From: JAQIBY01 sp046546095
Lineage (GTDB): Bacteria; Bacteroidota; Bacteroidia; Bacteroidales; ML635J-15
Direction: 5' to 3'
Length of the DNA stretch: 47,930 bases
NCBI GenBank assembly: GCA_046546095.1
Contig: JBKGYK010000016.1
Span: forward strand, 1-47,930
Made by a program: the position numbers and the translations under genes. The notes under the pieces are model-generated. The model made no database searches. It saw only the letters and a list, made by a program, of their open reading frames with translations, and was not told the DNA's origin. This document shows positions 1-8,501 of this stretch, one piece after another; positions within the stretch are counted from its first letter, which is position 1, and each line of letters opens with the position of its first letter.

Positions 1-282
1 CGCCAAAAGCTTACTGTATCGCAGTTACATACATCGGGCTTTGCCCGATGTTCTGTGCTTTCGCCCCGTTGGGGCTTGAAGTTTCAGACTTTGGTTGATG
101 CTTCGTGCTTTTGTTGTGTAGTGGCTTGAAGACCTGACCTTTACATATCAGATGAAATGACAAAAAATTAAAATGAAAATAAGAAAACACAAACCACAAC
201 ATTACAAGAAGATATGACATAATCTGTCTTTACGGGTGGTTGCATCTAGAGTACTGCATATCAGAATTTCCACAGACATCTA
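1..282. repeat. Intergenic region with degenerate ~50-nt hairpin repeats
   Basis: No credible gene is visible. The segment around 33-49 folds as ATCGGGC-TTT-GCCCGAT, and 63-76 holds the second small hairpin GCCCC-GTT-GGGGC. A degenerate unit of about 50 nt recurs: GATG-x4-GTGCTTT...GGCTTGAAG begins at 47 and again at 97, with a weaker third start near 151. The second copy has lost the GC-rich hairpin. This resembles decayed intergenic palindromic repeats of Bacteroidota genomes, but the family cannot be named from one locus. The minus-strand open frame across it has no coding character. Confidence 0.5.
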
Positions 283-2592
283 CTAATCAATCCCACGCTC
301 ATTAAACATGATATAACCAAAATGAAACATAAAAAACCACTTGTTTCTTTCTTCGTCGTAGTAGTTGATGCTAAATGAAACCGGCCCTACGGGTGTCACA
401 TACACCAGATTGGCATTGGCCATAAAGCGCACAGCCGGAAAGAAATCAGAGTAAGTGGCTGTAAAAACCTGTGGCTGATTTTCCTCGCTTGTGATATCCC
501 GTAAGGGAGCAAAAGCATAGCCTTCAAGTCTCAGGTTAATATCATCAGTCATGGTAAAAACATTTTTCACCCCCAGGCCGGCATAATTATGAGCCCTGAA
601 ATTTTTCAAAAAGAGGGTTTTGGAATGGGGCGTTGGTGTAAATGAGGGAGCAGACAAAAGTGTTGATATGTAATTTCTGTAAAACTCTTTATTACTTGCT
701 ACCAGTTCTAAAGAACCACCCAGGGTAAAATAATCACCCAAATGCATGTATCTCTCCTGCTTCAATTTCATCACTCCGTACCCATGCTGGTTACCATAAT
801 CATCACTTTCTGCAGAGGTTGTGCCGGGAAAATTCACCTCTTTACCTCTGATAAAACGTATATCAAACAAATCATACACCCCTTGATTGGGATACAATTT
901 ATTGTTGAGTGTTTTTCTTTCGAATCTCAGATGGCCAGTAAGTAAATCAAAGCGGGTGATATCTGCGGTATCCGTCTGCAGGAAATTGTTGGTTTGATAG
1001 TATTCATCTTTCATCCTGGCATAAGCGCCTCCAATTTCCATTTTCGATTTTGAACCCAGAGGGAAACCTAAATCCAGGCGGAAATTGTTTTCATTCTGAA
1101 TCAGATAAGCAGGCTTTACATCCACGAAAAACATGGTAGGATTGGATTTGAAAAAATCCCAGCGATTGCTTGTAAGCCCGGCCTGCAGATAAAATGGCAA
1201 TTTGCCCGGTACATCAATACGTGTAAGTCCCTGAAATGACGTGTACAATCGTCCAAATTGCATATTGGCGTGAAAGAAATAGGCCTTTCTGTTAAGCCAT
1301 TTATAGTCAAGTCCTAAAAAAGCCTGATTGATAGAGTTTGAAGAAACATTAGCCCCAAAGCGTACCTGGTATGGTTTTTCAAGCTTCACGCGAAGGATCA
1401 TATCAAAAAAGCCTGTTTTCTTATTGTATTTAGCAACAGGCATAGCTGCACTGATTTGATTATCGGCGATCAACCGGTAATATGCTTCTTCAAATTGTTT
1501 TAGAGACAGGAGCTTTTTGTTTTGTTTCAGGCTTTTTCTGATATATCTTTTTTGCTGAATATTAACGCCTTCAATATAAATGTTATCAATCCTGAGTTCG
1601 GGAAGTTTGCTTTTATAATTATTTCTTGCTTCCTGCAAAGAATCCTGTGAAACCCGTCTGTCTATTCTGCCCTTGATAGAATCCATCAAGTCCATGGTGC
1701 TGTTGTAGCCACTAACATACAACTCATCAATACGATGAAAATCCAGCAAGCCGACATCATTAAATTCATTGGCTATCAAGACTCCGTCTTCAGGATCAAT
1801 TTCATACCGGGTATTGGATGCCATGATCATATTTTCGATTTGCTGAATCAACTCATCTTCGTGTGGCTTTTGGGTAAGGGAGGCCACCTTGCTACCGATC
1901 ACTACATCGGGATCAAATTCCTGCTGCATAACATCATCGGGGAAATTATTGATGATGCCACCATCGAACAAAAGGTTGCCATCAATACTGATGGGCTTAA
2001 AATACAAAGGAAATGTCATAGAGGCCCGCACTGCCAGCCCAAGATCTCCAGACTTCAGCATAACGGCCCTGTTGTTATAGACATCGGTTGCCATGCACCT
2101 GAAAGGAACCATCAGATTGTCAAAATCATAATCTGCAGCAGCACCATATTGCGAATACATCTGAAAAAATGCGAGGTCCATAGGTGGTGATGCAACCAGG
2201 TTTGTAGGCAGGGCAATCTTCAGTGTAGAATCATTTTGCTGGATGCCGAGACTCACCATATCCGCCTTTGTTTCGTATCTTTTGTAATAAAACGTATAAC
2301 TATCATCTATGTGGCCATGATACCAGTCATGAAACTGCTCACTCTTGAACAGTTGCATCATTTCAGCAGGTGTATAACCCATAGCATAAAGACTGCCGAC
2401 GATAGCCCCTATGCTGGTACCTGTGATATAATCAATTGGAATATTGTTATCCTCCAGAGCCTGTATCACACCGATATGAGCCATTCCTTTTGCTCCTCCT
2501 CCACTGAGTACCAGCCCTACTTTCTGGGCGTTCACAGGAAGCATTAAGACAATGAATATGCCCGCAAACAGTATTTTCAGATAGTTTTTCAT
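283..2592 (-). CDS. Exported patatin-like phospholipase fused to POTRA and Omp85 beta-barrel
   Basis: The 769-aa product starts at the ATG at 2592, giving a clean signal peptide ending near LPVNAQ; the in-frame GTG at 2607 is less likely. Residues ~24-320 form a patatin lipase: oxyanion loop GGGAKG (31-36), nucleophile S60 in GTSIG, and D210 in the DGG motif, so the Ser-Asp dyad is intact. Residues ~335-405 look like one POTRA domain (LRIDNIYIEGV), and ~410-769 form a surface-antigen/BamA-type barrel. This architecture is that of PlpD-type (type Vd) proteins, in which the barrel anchors or exports the lipase across the outer membrane. It is divergent from the XRE-S24 regulator, which could control it. 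Function as a lipase is family inference; substrate unknown. Confidence 0.9.
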   Translation of the reverse strand: MKNYLKILFAGIFIVLMLPVNAQKVGLVLSGGGAKGMAHIGVIQALEDNNIPIDYITGTSIGAIVGSLYAMGYTPAEMMQLFKSEQFHDWYHGHIDDSYTFYYKRYETKADMVSLGIQQNDSTLKIALPTNLVASPPMDLAFFQMYSQYGAAADYDFDNLMVPFRCMATDVYNNRAVMLKSGDLGLAVRASMTFPLYFKPISIDGNLLFDGGIINNFPDDVMQQEFDPDVVIGSKVASLTQKPHEDELIQQIENMIMASNTRYEIDPEDGVLIANEFNDVGLLDFHRIDELYVSGYNSTMDLMDSIKGRIDRRVSQDSLQEARNNYKSKLPELRIDNIYIEGVNIQQKRYIRKSLKQNKKLLSLKQFEEAYYRLIADNQISAAMPVAKYNKKTGFFDMILRVKLEKPYQVRFGANVSSNSINQAFLGLDYKWLNRKAYFFHANMQFGRLYTSFQGLTRIDVPGKLPFYLQAGLTSNRWDFFKSNPTMFFVDVKPAYLIQNENNFRLDLGFPLGSKSKMEIGGAYARMKDEYYQTNNFLQTDTADITRFDLLTGHLRFERKTLNNKLYPNQGVYDLFDIRFIRGKEVNFPGTTSAESDDYGNQHGYGVMKLKQERYMHLGDYFTLGGSLELVASNKEFYRNYISTLLSAPSFTPTPHSKTLFLKNFRAHNYAGLGVKNVFTMTDDINLRLEGYAFAPLRDITSEENQPQVFTATYSDFFPAVRFMANANLVYVTPVGPVSFSINYYDEERNKWFFMFHFGYIMFNERGID

Positions 2593-2736
2593 GAAATTTA
2601 CTCGCACAAAAATACAGAATTATGATGGTAAAACCATGATAAATATAAATTTTAAATATAAATTAAGTTCTCCTTGTTTTTAATCATATTTTTGACTTAT
2701 ATTTAATCATTGAAATGTATAATTTACTAAATAGAT
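2593..2736. promoter_or_regulatory. AT-rich divergent control region with repeated operator-like sequence
   Basis: This region separates the divergent patatin and XRE-S24 genes. AAATATAAAT occurs at 2641-2650 and again at 2654-2663, a 13-nt direct repeat. ATGATAAATATAAAT (2636-2650) has a near-inverted partner at 2695-2710 (ACTTATATTTAATCAT), and TAATCAT also occurs at 2681-2687. The spaced, inverted copies suggest operators for the adjacent HTH repressor. No full-match promoter with both boxes was found. Confidence 0.4.
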
Positions 2737-3531
2737 ATGAATTTTACCGACAATATTCGTTTTCTCAGGAAACGCAAAAAACGCACACAGGATGAACTGG
2801 CCCGGGAACTGGATTTAAAGCGCTCCACACTCAGTGGCTATGAGAACAAAGTAGCCGAACCTGATTTACGTACACTGATAAAATTTTCGGATTATTTCAG
2901 AATTCCGGCAGATGTTTTGCTTCGTGAGGATCTCAGGAAATTATCGGAGCGCGACATTCAGATGCTGGAAGCCGGATCAGAAGCATATATCCGGGGGAGC
3001 AATCTGCGTATCCTGAGCCACACGGTGAATGATGAGAACAAAGAAAACATAGAATTGGTCAATGACAAGGCCAAGGCAGGCTACACGCGTGGTTATGCTG
3101 ATCCTGATTTTATCCGGGAATTGCCGAGTTTCAACCTGCCTTTTCTGTCTGGTGATCGTACATACAGAACATTTCAGATTAGCGGTGATTCCATGTTGCC
3201 AATACCGGAGGGTGCCTGGGTAACCGGAGAATATGTACAAAACTGGCTGGCACTGAAAGACGGAGACGCGGTGATAGTGCTCACCCTGAATGACGGCATT
3301 GTTTTTAAGATACTTGAAAATCAGCTAAAGTCAAAAAAAGAAATAGTACTGCACTCTCTGAATCCGGAATATGATGCATACAGTATCAAAGCAGAAGAGG
3401 TAAAGGAAATCTGGAAATTTGTCCATTACATAAGTCCTGATATGCCAGAGGCCCTTCCTCCGGACATTGAAATGCACAAGGCAATTGCCAACATGCAAAA
3501 AGACATAGAAGAGCTGAAACAAAAACTGTAG
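2737..3531 (+). CDS. XRE-family repressor with S24 (LexA/CI-like) autoprotease domain
   Basis: The protein is 264 aa. Residues ~5-60 are a Cro/CI-type helix-turn-helix (TQDELARELDLKRSTLSGYE). Residues ~110-230 are an S24 peptidase domain with a complete apparatus: candidate Ala-Gly cleavage site A114-G115, nucleophile S152 in GDSM, and general base K191 in the DGIVFK context. A short coiled coil rich in E/K/Q ends the protein. Members of this class bind DNA as dimers and inactivate themselves by cleavage under DNA damage or another signal. There are no phage genes nearby, so it appears to be a chromosomal regulator. The divergent patatin gene and the AT-rich repeats upstream make self- and neighbour-regulation likely, but the regulon is not known. 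Confidence 0.9.
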   Translation: MNFTDNIRFLRKRKKRTQDELARELDLKRSTLSGYENKVAEPDLRTLIKFSDYFRIPADVLLREDLRKLSERDIQMLEAGSEAYIRGSNLRILSHTVNDENKENIELVNDKAKAGYTRGYADPDFIRELPSFNLPFLSGDRTYRTFQISGDSMLPIPEGAWVTGEYVQNWLALKDGDAVIVLTLNDGIVFKILENQLKSKKEIVLHSLNPEYDAYSIKAEEVKEIWKFVHYISPDMPEALPPDIEMHKAIANMQKDIEELKQKL

Positions 3532-3540
3532 ATCACGAAG

Positions 3541-3572
3541 CAGACAAAGACTGGCAGTGCAGTCTTTGTCTG
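3541..3572. terminator. Bidirectional terminator hairpin between XRE regulator and alaS
   Basis: A perfect 12-bp stem CAGACAAAGACT / AGTCTTTGTCTG with an 8-nt loop lies between the stops of two convergent genes. The T-runs are weak, but the position and symmetry fit termination of both transcripts. Confidence 0.7.
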
Positions 3573-3598
3573 TAGTTTATTTCAGGAATATCAACTGT

Positions 3599-6229
3599 TT
3601 ATTTTTTCAGTTTGGATTCTATTTGTTTTCGGACAGAGGACAGGGCGGCATCAATTCCACCGGCATCAGCACCTCCTGCTGTAGCAAAGAAAGCCTGACC
3701 ACCCCCTCCGCCTTTAAACTCTCTGGCTGCTTCCCTGATAATATTACCGGCATTCATATCTGCTTCCTTTGTCAGTTCATCCGGTATCATCACCACCATA
3801 TTGGGTTTACCTTTTACATTGGCTGCCAGGGCAACGATCACATTTCCCTTATTTCTGAAACGAAAAGCCATATCCTTGAGCATATCCGGGTTTCCGGCAT
3901 CCACTTGAGCGGCAATCAGCTGATAGTCTCCGATTTTCACAGTTTGTTTTTCAAGCTCTGACACGAGTTGGTTGGTCATGGCTTTCTGCAATGCTTTCAG
4001 TTCTTTCTGCATTTTATTTTGCTCTTTCAGGCTGTTTTCCACGGCCTGAGTGAGATCCTTAGCATTTTTAAATCTGGCCTGAATTGCTTTCAGTGTATCG
4101 TCCTGTTTCATCACAAAATCCTCGGCAGGCTTACCCACCAGAGCTTCAATCCTTCTGATTCCGGCAGCCACAGAAGTTTCCATAATGATTTTGAAAAATC
4201 CAAGTTCACCCGTAGCGCTTGCATGTGTTCCACCACAAAGCTCTATGGAGTCACTGAATTTCACCACCCTTACAAGATCTCCGTATTTCTCTCCGAACAG
4301 GGACATTGCTCCCATTTCTTTTGCATCATCCAGCGGAATGGTGCGGTGTTCTTCAATTGCATAATTTTGCCGGATATTGTCGTTTACACGATTTTCCACA
4401 CGCCGAACTTCTTCATCAGAAAGTTTTTCAAAATGGGAAAAGTCAAACCGCAGGTAATCGGGATGCACCAATGAACCTTTTTGCTCAACATGTTTACCCA
4501 GAACATCCCTGAGTGCCCGGTGCATCAAATGTGTTGCCGTATGATGTCTTGCTGCACTGTGCCTGGCTTTTTCATCCACTTTTGCCACAAATTCACCTTT
4601 GGGATTTTCAGGCAACCTTTTGGTAATATGAACAATCAGGTTGTTTTCATTCAGTGTATCAATGATATCAATACGCTCATTCTCGTTGGATATATAGCCT
4701 CTGTCTCCGACCTGTCCACCACTTTCAGCGTAAAAGGGTGTAATATTGAAAACAAGTTGAAAGATGCTGCCTTTTTTTTGTTTCACCTCACGATACCTGG
4801 TAATAACAACATCAGCTTCGAGTTGGTCATAGCCAATAAACTCTTCAACATCATCTTCTTTGAGTACAACCCAGTCGCCAGTATCAGTTTTGGCATCGCT
4901 GCGGCCGCGTTCTTTTTGTTTGCCCATGGCCTCATCAAACTCCTTGCGGTTCACAACCAGGTCGTACTCTCTGGCTACCAAATCAGTAAGGTCAAAAGGG
5001 AACCCATAGGTATCGTACAGGGCAAAGGCATCTTTACCCGAGATAATCCGATAATCATTGTCCAGGGTTTCTTTTACAATTTTATCCAGCATATCCATGC
5101 CTTTGGAAAGTGTTCTGAAGAAAGCATTTTCTTCTTCTTTAATCACTTTTGAGATCAATCCGGCCTGAGATTTCAATTCAGGATATGCCTCGCCCATTGT
5201 TTCAATGAGTACAGGCACCAGTTCAAACATGAAGGCTTCACGAAAACCAAGGAAAGAATAGCCGTATCTGACAGCTCTTCGCAGGATTCTTCGTATGACA
5301 TATCCTGCTTTCACATTGGATGGAAGCTGCCCGTCAGCAATGGCAAAACTTACTGCCCTTACATGATCGGCCACCACACGCATGGCAATGTCAATTTTTT
5401 TCTTCTTACCATATTCATTGGCAGACAAGACAGCGAGTTTTTGAATCATTGGCTGAAAAAGGTCGGTATCGTAATTTGATTGCTTATCCTGCAATACCAT
5501 ACACAAGCGCTCAAATCCCATTCCGGTATCCACGTGTTTTTGGGGAAGAGCTTCCAGTGTTTTGTCAGCTTTTCTGTTATACTGAATAAAAACCAGATTC
5601 CATATTTCCACAACTTGCGGATGGTCTTTATTGACCAAATCAGCACCATCAACATTATTTCTTTCTTTTTCAGAACGAATATCCACATGTATTTCAGAGC
5701 AAGGACCACAGGGGCCGGTTTCTCCCATCTCCCAGAAATTGTCTTTTTTATTGCCGGGCAGAATGCGTTCTTCAGGTACATGTGCCTTCCAGAATTTACC
5801 GGCTTCACTATCAGGCAATAGGCCATCCTGTTCATCACCTTCAAAAATAGTCACATACAGGCGGTCTTTATCTATCTCAAATCTCCGGGTTAAGAGTTCC
5901 CAGGCCATATTAATGGCTTCCTTTTTAAAGTAATCGCCAAAAGACCAGTTACCTAGCATTTCGAACATGGTGTGATGGTAAGTATCATGTCCGACTTCTT
6001 CCAGATCATTATGCTTGCCTGACACCCTCAGGCATTTTTGGGAATCGCATACTTTGTCTGCTGCCGGCTTTTTATTTCCCAAAAAAACTTCTTTAAACTG
6101 ATTCATCCCTGCATTGGTAAACATGAGAGTTGGATCATTCTTGAGTACCATTGGTGCAGAAGGCACCACAGTATGTCCATGTTCGCTGAAATAGTCCAAA
6201 AATGCCTGCCTGATTTGTTTAGATGTCAT
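3599..6229 (-). CDS. alaS: Alanyl-tRNA synthetase
   Basis: This 876-aa class II synthetase charges tRNA-Ala with alanine in the cytoplasm and has the normal full length. It begins with the typical N-terminal catalytic region (KQIRQAFLDYF, PTLMFTNAGMNQFK, MGFERL). The editing domain has its zinc-site residues H563 and H567 (HTATH) and C665 and H669 (CGGTH). The C-Ala domain near 840-862 has the glycine-rich GGGGGQAFFATAGG segment. It is transcribed alone, convergent with the XRE gene and divergent from a M23 peptidase. The alaS/M23 arrangement is common in Bacteroidota. Confidence 0.98.
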   Translation of the reverse strand: MTSKQIRQAFLDYFSEHGHTVVPSAPMVLKNDPTLMFTNAGMNQFKEVFLGNKKPAADKVCDSQKCLRVSGKHNDLEEVGHDTYHHTMFEMLGNWSFGDYFKKEAINMAWELLTRRFEIDKDRLYVTIFEGDEQDGLLPDSEAGKFWKAHVPEERILPGNKKDNFWEMGETGPCGPCSEIHVDIRSEKERNNVDGADLVNKDHPQVVEIWNLVFIQYNRKADKTLEALPQKHVDTGMGFERLCMVLQDKQSNYDTDLFQPMIQKLAVLSANEYGKKKKIDIAMRVVADHVRAVSFAIADGQLPSNVKAGYVIRRILRRAVRYGYSFLGFREAFMFELVPVLIETMGEAYPELKSQAGLISKVIKEEENAFFRTLSKGMDMLDKIVKETLDNDYRIISGKDAFALYDTYGFPFDLTDLVAREYDLVVNRKEFDEAMGKQKERGRSDAKTDTGDWVVLKEDDVEEFIGYDQLEADVVITRYREVKQKKGSIFQLVFNITPFYAESGGQVGDRGYISNENERIDIIDTLNENNLIVHITKRLPENPKGEFVAKVDEKARHSAARHHTATHLMHRALRDVLGKHVEQKGSLVHPDYLRFDFSHFEKLSDEEVRRVENRVNDNIRQNYAIEEHRTIPLDDAKEMGAMSLFGEKYGDLVRVVKFSDSIELCGGTHASATGELGFFKIIMETSVAAGIRRIEALVGKPAEDFVMKQDDTLKAIQARFKNAKDLTQAVENSLKEQNKMQKELKALQKAMTNQLVSELEKQTVKIGDYQLIAAQVDAGNPDMLKDMAFRFRNKGNVIVALAANVKGKPNMVVMIPDELTKEADMNAGNIIREAAREFKGGGGGQAFFATAGGADAGGIDAALSSVRKQIESKLKK

Positions 6230-6268
6230 ATTATCAATGCTTTATTATTAATCATTTCTTGTTATTGG

Positions 6269-6299
6269 CTTGCAAATGTACAGTTTTTCTGTAATTTTG
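6269..6299 (+). promoter_or_regulatory. Bacteroidota-type promoter for first M23 peptidase gene
   Basis: The -33-like CTTG (6269-6272) and -7 box TAATTTTG (6292-6299, full match to TAnnTTTG) are separated by 19 nt, 44 nt before the ATG at 6344. On the other strand 6273-6280 reads TACATTTG, also a full -7 match and pointing toward alaS, so two divergent promoters probably overlap here. Confidence 0.6.
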
Positions 6300-6343
6300 C
6301 GCCCGCTTTTGAAAAGAAATAATTTTAACCAAAAGAATAGCAT

Positions 6344-7321
6344 ATGGCAAAATCCAAAGTTAGAGATAATCCAAAATCCATGCGCTTAGAAAGACATTCC
6401 TGTCGCATTTACAGGTTCCTCAGGAAGTTTCTGCCCGGCCTGCTTTTGTCATCAGGCCTGGGATTCATCTTTTTTATCCTTTTTATGAGTTTGGCCGAAA
6501 CTCCTGCAGAGAGAAGGTTAAGGAAAGAAAAAGCTGTCTTAAGCCAGAGTCTGGAAATGATCCATGACAGCCTGAAATTTTATGATAACAACCTGAATAA
6601 AATAGCCGGCAATGACAATTACGAGTACCGTGTTATAGCAGACATGGACAGCATTCCCGAAAGGATACGCAAAGCCGGTTACGGAGGTAGCCGCCGTTAT
6701 GATAAACTGACAGGCAGGGAGCACTCAGACCTTATCATCGATGTTCTGAACAAACTAGACATTCTCAACAACAGACTGGAAGTACAGAACATGTCATTTG
6801 TGGAATTGTCCGAAACTCTATCTGCAGAATCCGAGCGTTTACGCAGGCTTCCTGTGATCACACCTGTTCACAATGACGACCTGATTCGTCAGAGTTCTAC
6901 ATTCGGATACAGATCAAGCCCTTTTACCGGCAAGCTTCAGTTTCACACGGGTGTTGATTTCTCTGTCCTTGCAGGCAAGCCGGTATATGCCCCGGGGGCA
7001 GGCACTGTTATCTTTTCCGGCACAAAGTACAACGGATACGGAAAGCACATCATTATTGATCACGGCATCAATGGAATCAGTACCTTGTATGCTCATTTAT
7101 CTGATGTAGATGTAAAGGAAGGTCAGATAGTAGAGCGCGGAGAAATGATTGGGACAGTCGGAAGTACCGGCAGGTCCACAGCTCCGCATCTGCATTATGA
7201 AATCCGGATTGATGACAAACAGGTCAACCCTGCCAAATACAGTATGCAAATCGGAGCATCCCAATACAATGCTCTGATAGAAAATGCCGGTAGAAAATCT
7301 GAAGGACTCGCATTAAAATAA
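6344..7321 (+). CDS. Membrane-anchored M23 metallopeptidase (first paralogue)
   Basis: The 325-aa protein has a short basic cytoplasmic N-terminus, one membrane helix at ~31-50, and a periplasmic coiled-coil-prone linker (~55-165). A LytM/M23 domain follows at ~185-300. Zinc ligands H201 and D205 (HxxxD) and H284 (second His of HLH) are present, as are H251 and H282, so it should be an active zinc endopeptidase. Members cleave peptidoglycan cross-bridges or act in cell separation and envelope morphogenesis. It is closely paralogous to the next gene, sharing the same layout and motifs such as ETPxExxL after the membrane helix. Substrate is inferred from the family. Confidence 0.93.
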   Translation: MAKSKVRDNPKSMRLERHSCRIYRFLRKFLPGLLLSSGLGFIFFILFMSLAETPAERRLRKEKAVLSQSLEMIHDSLKFYDNNLNKIAGNDNYEYRVIADMDSIPERIRKAGYGGSRRYDKLTGREHSDLIIDVLNKLDILNNRLEVQNMSFVELSETLSAESERLRRLPVITPVHNDDLIRQSSTFGYRSSPFTGKLQFHTGVDFSVLAGKPVYAPGAGTVIFSGTKYNGYGKHIIIDHGINGISTLYAHLSDVDVKEGQIVERGEMIGTVGSTGRSTAPHLHYEIRIDDKQVNPAKYSMQIGASQYNALIENAGRKSEGLALK

Positions 7322-7438
7322 GCAGGAAAATCAACACAACTACCTTCCTTCTCAATGCTCATTCATTCATGAACATCTCAGAAAAACAAAGTATTAACAA
7401 GCGAAGGTTCATAATTTACGCATTTTTATTGTTAATAA

Positions 7439-7469
7439 CTTGCACAAAAGCAGCAAAAGATTAAATTTG
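7439..7469 (+). promoter_or_regulatory. Bacteroidota-type promoter for second M23 peptidase operon
   Basis: CTTG (7439-7442), 19 nt, then TAAATTTG (7462-7469, full match to TAnnTTTG) lie 51 nt upstream of the ATG at 7521. The second M23 gene can therefore be transcribed independently of the first. Confidence 0.6.
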
Positions 7470-7520
7470 CATCACAGACGAAAAGATTTTTGTGTAGAAA
7501 AAGATTTTTGAAGACATATT

Positions 7521-8501
7521 ATGATGGCTGGAAAAAAATTCAAATATAACTCACAAACACTTCAGTACGAAGAAGTTAACAGAGGATTCAAATATTATTT
7601 CAAGAAATCATTACCCTATCTGGCGGGATCAATCTTTTTCGGTGCTGTATTCATGCTTGTTTATCTGCAACTATTTGAAACGCCAAGCGAAAAGAAACTG
7701 AAAAATGAAAATCAATTTCTTTCGGAAAATCTGGAAGTCATCTATGAAAAACTTGAATCGGTTGATGCTGATCTTGAGCGAATTGCCCGTTACGATAATG
7801 AATTGTACCGAACCATTTACCAAATGGACACCATACCCGAGCAGGTAAGGAGTTCAGGTTTTGGTGGAACAGATCGCTATGCAAACCTTAAAGGCAGAGA
7901 AAACTCGGAACTGGTAATAAAAACCGCCCAACGCATTGATCAATTGGGCAAGAAACTGAATATTCAGGAACAATCCTTCAATGAGATTTCTTCTGTTTTG
8001 CGTGATGAGACACATCGCATCAAACACTTGCCCATCATTCAGCCAATACACAACAATGACCTGACACGCATCGGTTCACATTACGGTATGCGCCTGCATC
8101 CAATACTCCGCGTACACAAAAAACATGAGGGTATTGACCTGACGGCACCCACGGGCACTCCCGTTTATGCTTCCGGAGCAGGAACTGTTATAAGAGTAGA
8201 TCACAGTCGCGCCAGGCGCGGATACGGCAATTTGGTTGTGATAGACCATGGTGTTGACGGATTATCGACACGATATGCCCATCTTAACGAAATATCAGTT
8301 CGGCGTGGACAAAAAATAAAAAGAGGTGAACAAATCGGAACGGTAGGCAATACCGGATTATCTACAGGACCTCATCTGCATTACGAAATCCGCCGCGATG
8401 GAAAATCAATCAATCCTTTATATTACTATCTGGACATCAATGCCGATCAGTACGATGACCTGTTACAGATGGCACAAATTCCTGGAAAATCTTTTGATTA
8501 A
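7521..8501 (+). CDS. Membrane-anchored M23 metallopeptidase (second paralogue)
   Basis: The 326-aa protein has the architecture of its upstream neighbour: short cytosolic segment, one membrane helix at ~31-52, coiled-coil linker, and a C-terminal M23 domain. H202 and D206 (HEGID), H254, and H285/H287 (HLH) give a complete active site. Two adjacent ATGs (7521, 7524) are possible starts. Its stop overlaps the next start by one base (TAATG), implying translational coupling to the beta-propeller gene. The pair probably arose by tandem duplication and may act on different bonds or form a hetero-oligomer; that division of labour is not shown by sequence. Confidence 0.93.
   Translation: MMAGKKFKYNSQTLQYEEVNRGFKYYFKKSLPYLAGSIFFGAVFMLVYLQLFETPSEKKLKNENQFLSENLEVIYEKLESVDADLERIARYDNELYRTIYQMDTIPEQVRSSGFGGTDRYANLKGRENSELVIKTAQRIDQLGKKLNIQEQSFNEISSVLRDETHRIKHLPIIQPIHNNDLTRIGSHYGMRLHPILRVHKKHEGIDLTAPTGTPVYASGAGTVIRVDHSRARRGYGNLVVIDHGVDGLSTRYAHLNEISVRRGQKIKRGEQIGTVGNTGLSTGPHLHYEIRRDGKSINPLYYYLDINADQYDDLLQMAQIPGKSFD

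Noticed and set aside
11..220. Minus-strand open frame of 69 codons at the left edge
   Set aside because: It runs through the hairpin repeat and has no coding pattern or plausible initiation context.
1735..2190. Plus-strand open frame opposite the patatin domain
   Set aside because: It overlaps the conserved lipase active-site region on the other strand and has no domain of its own.
2737..3531. Prophage immunity region
   Set aside because: The CI-like repressor stands alone; no integrase, cro, excisionase or structural gene is seen.
4481..5152. Long plus-strand open frame inside alaS
   Set aside because: It is antisense to a fully conserved alaS sequence; composition is that of a shadow frame.
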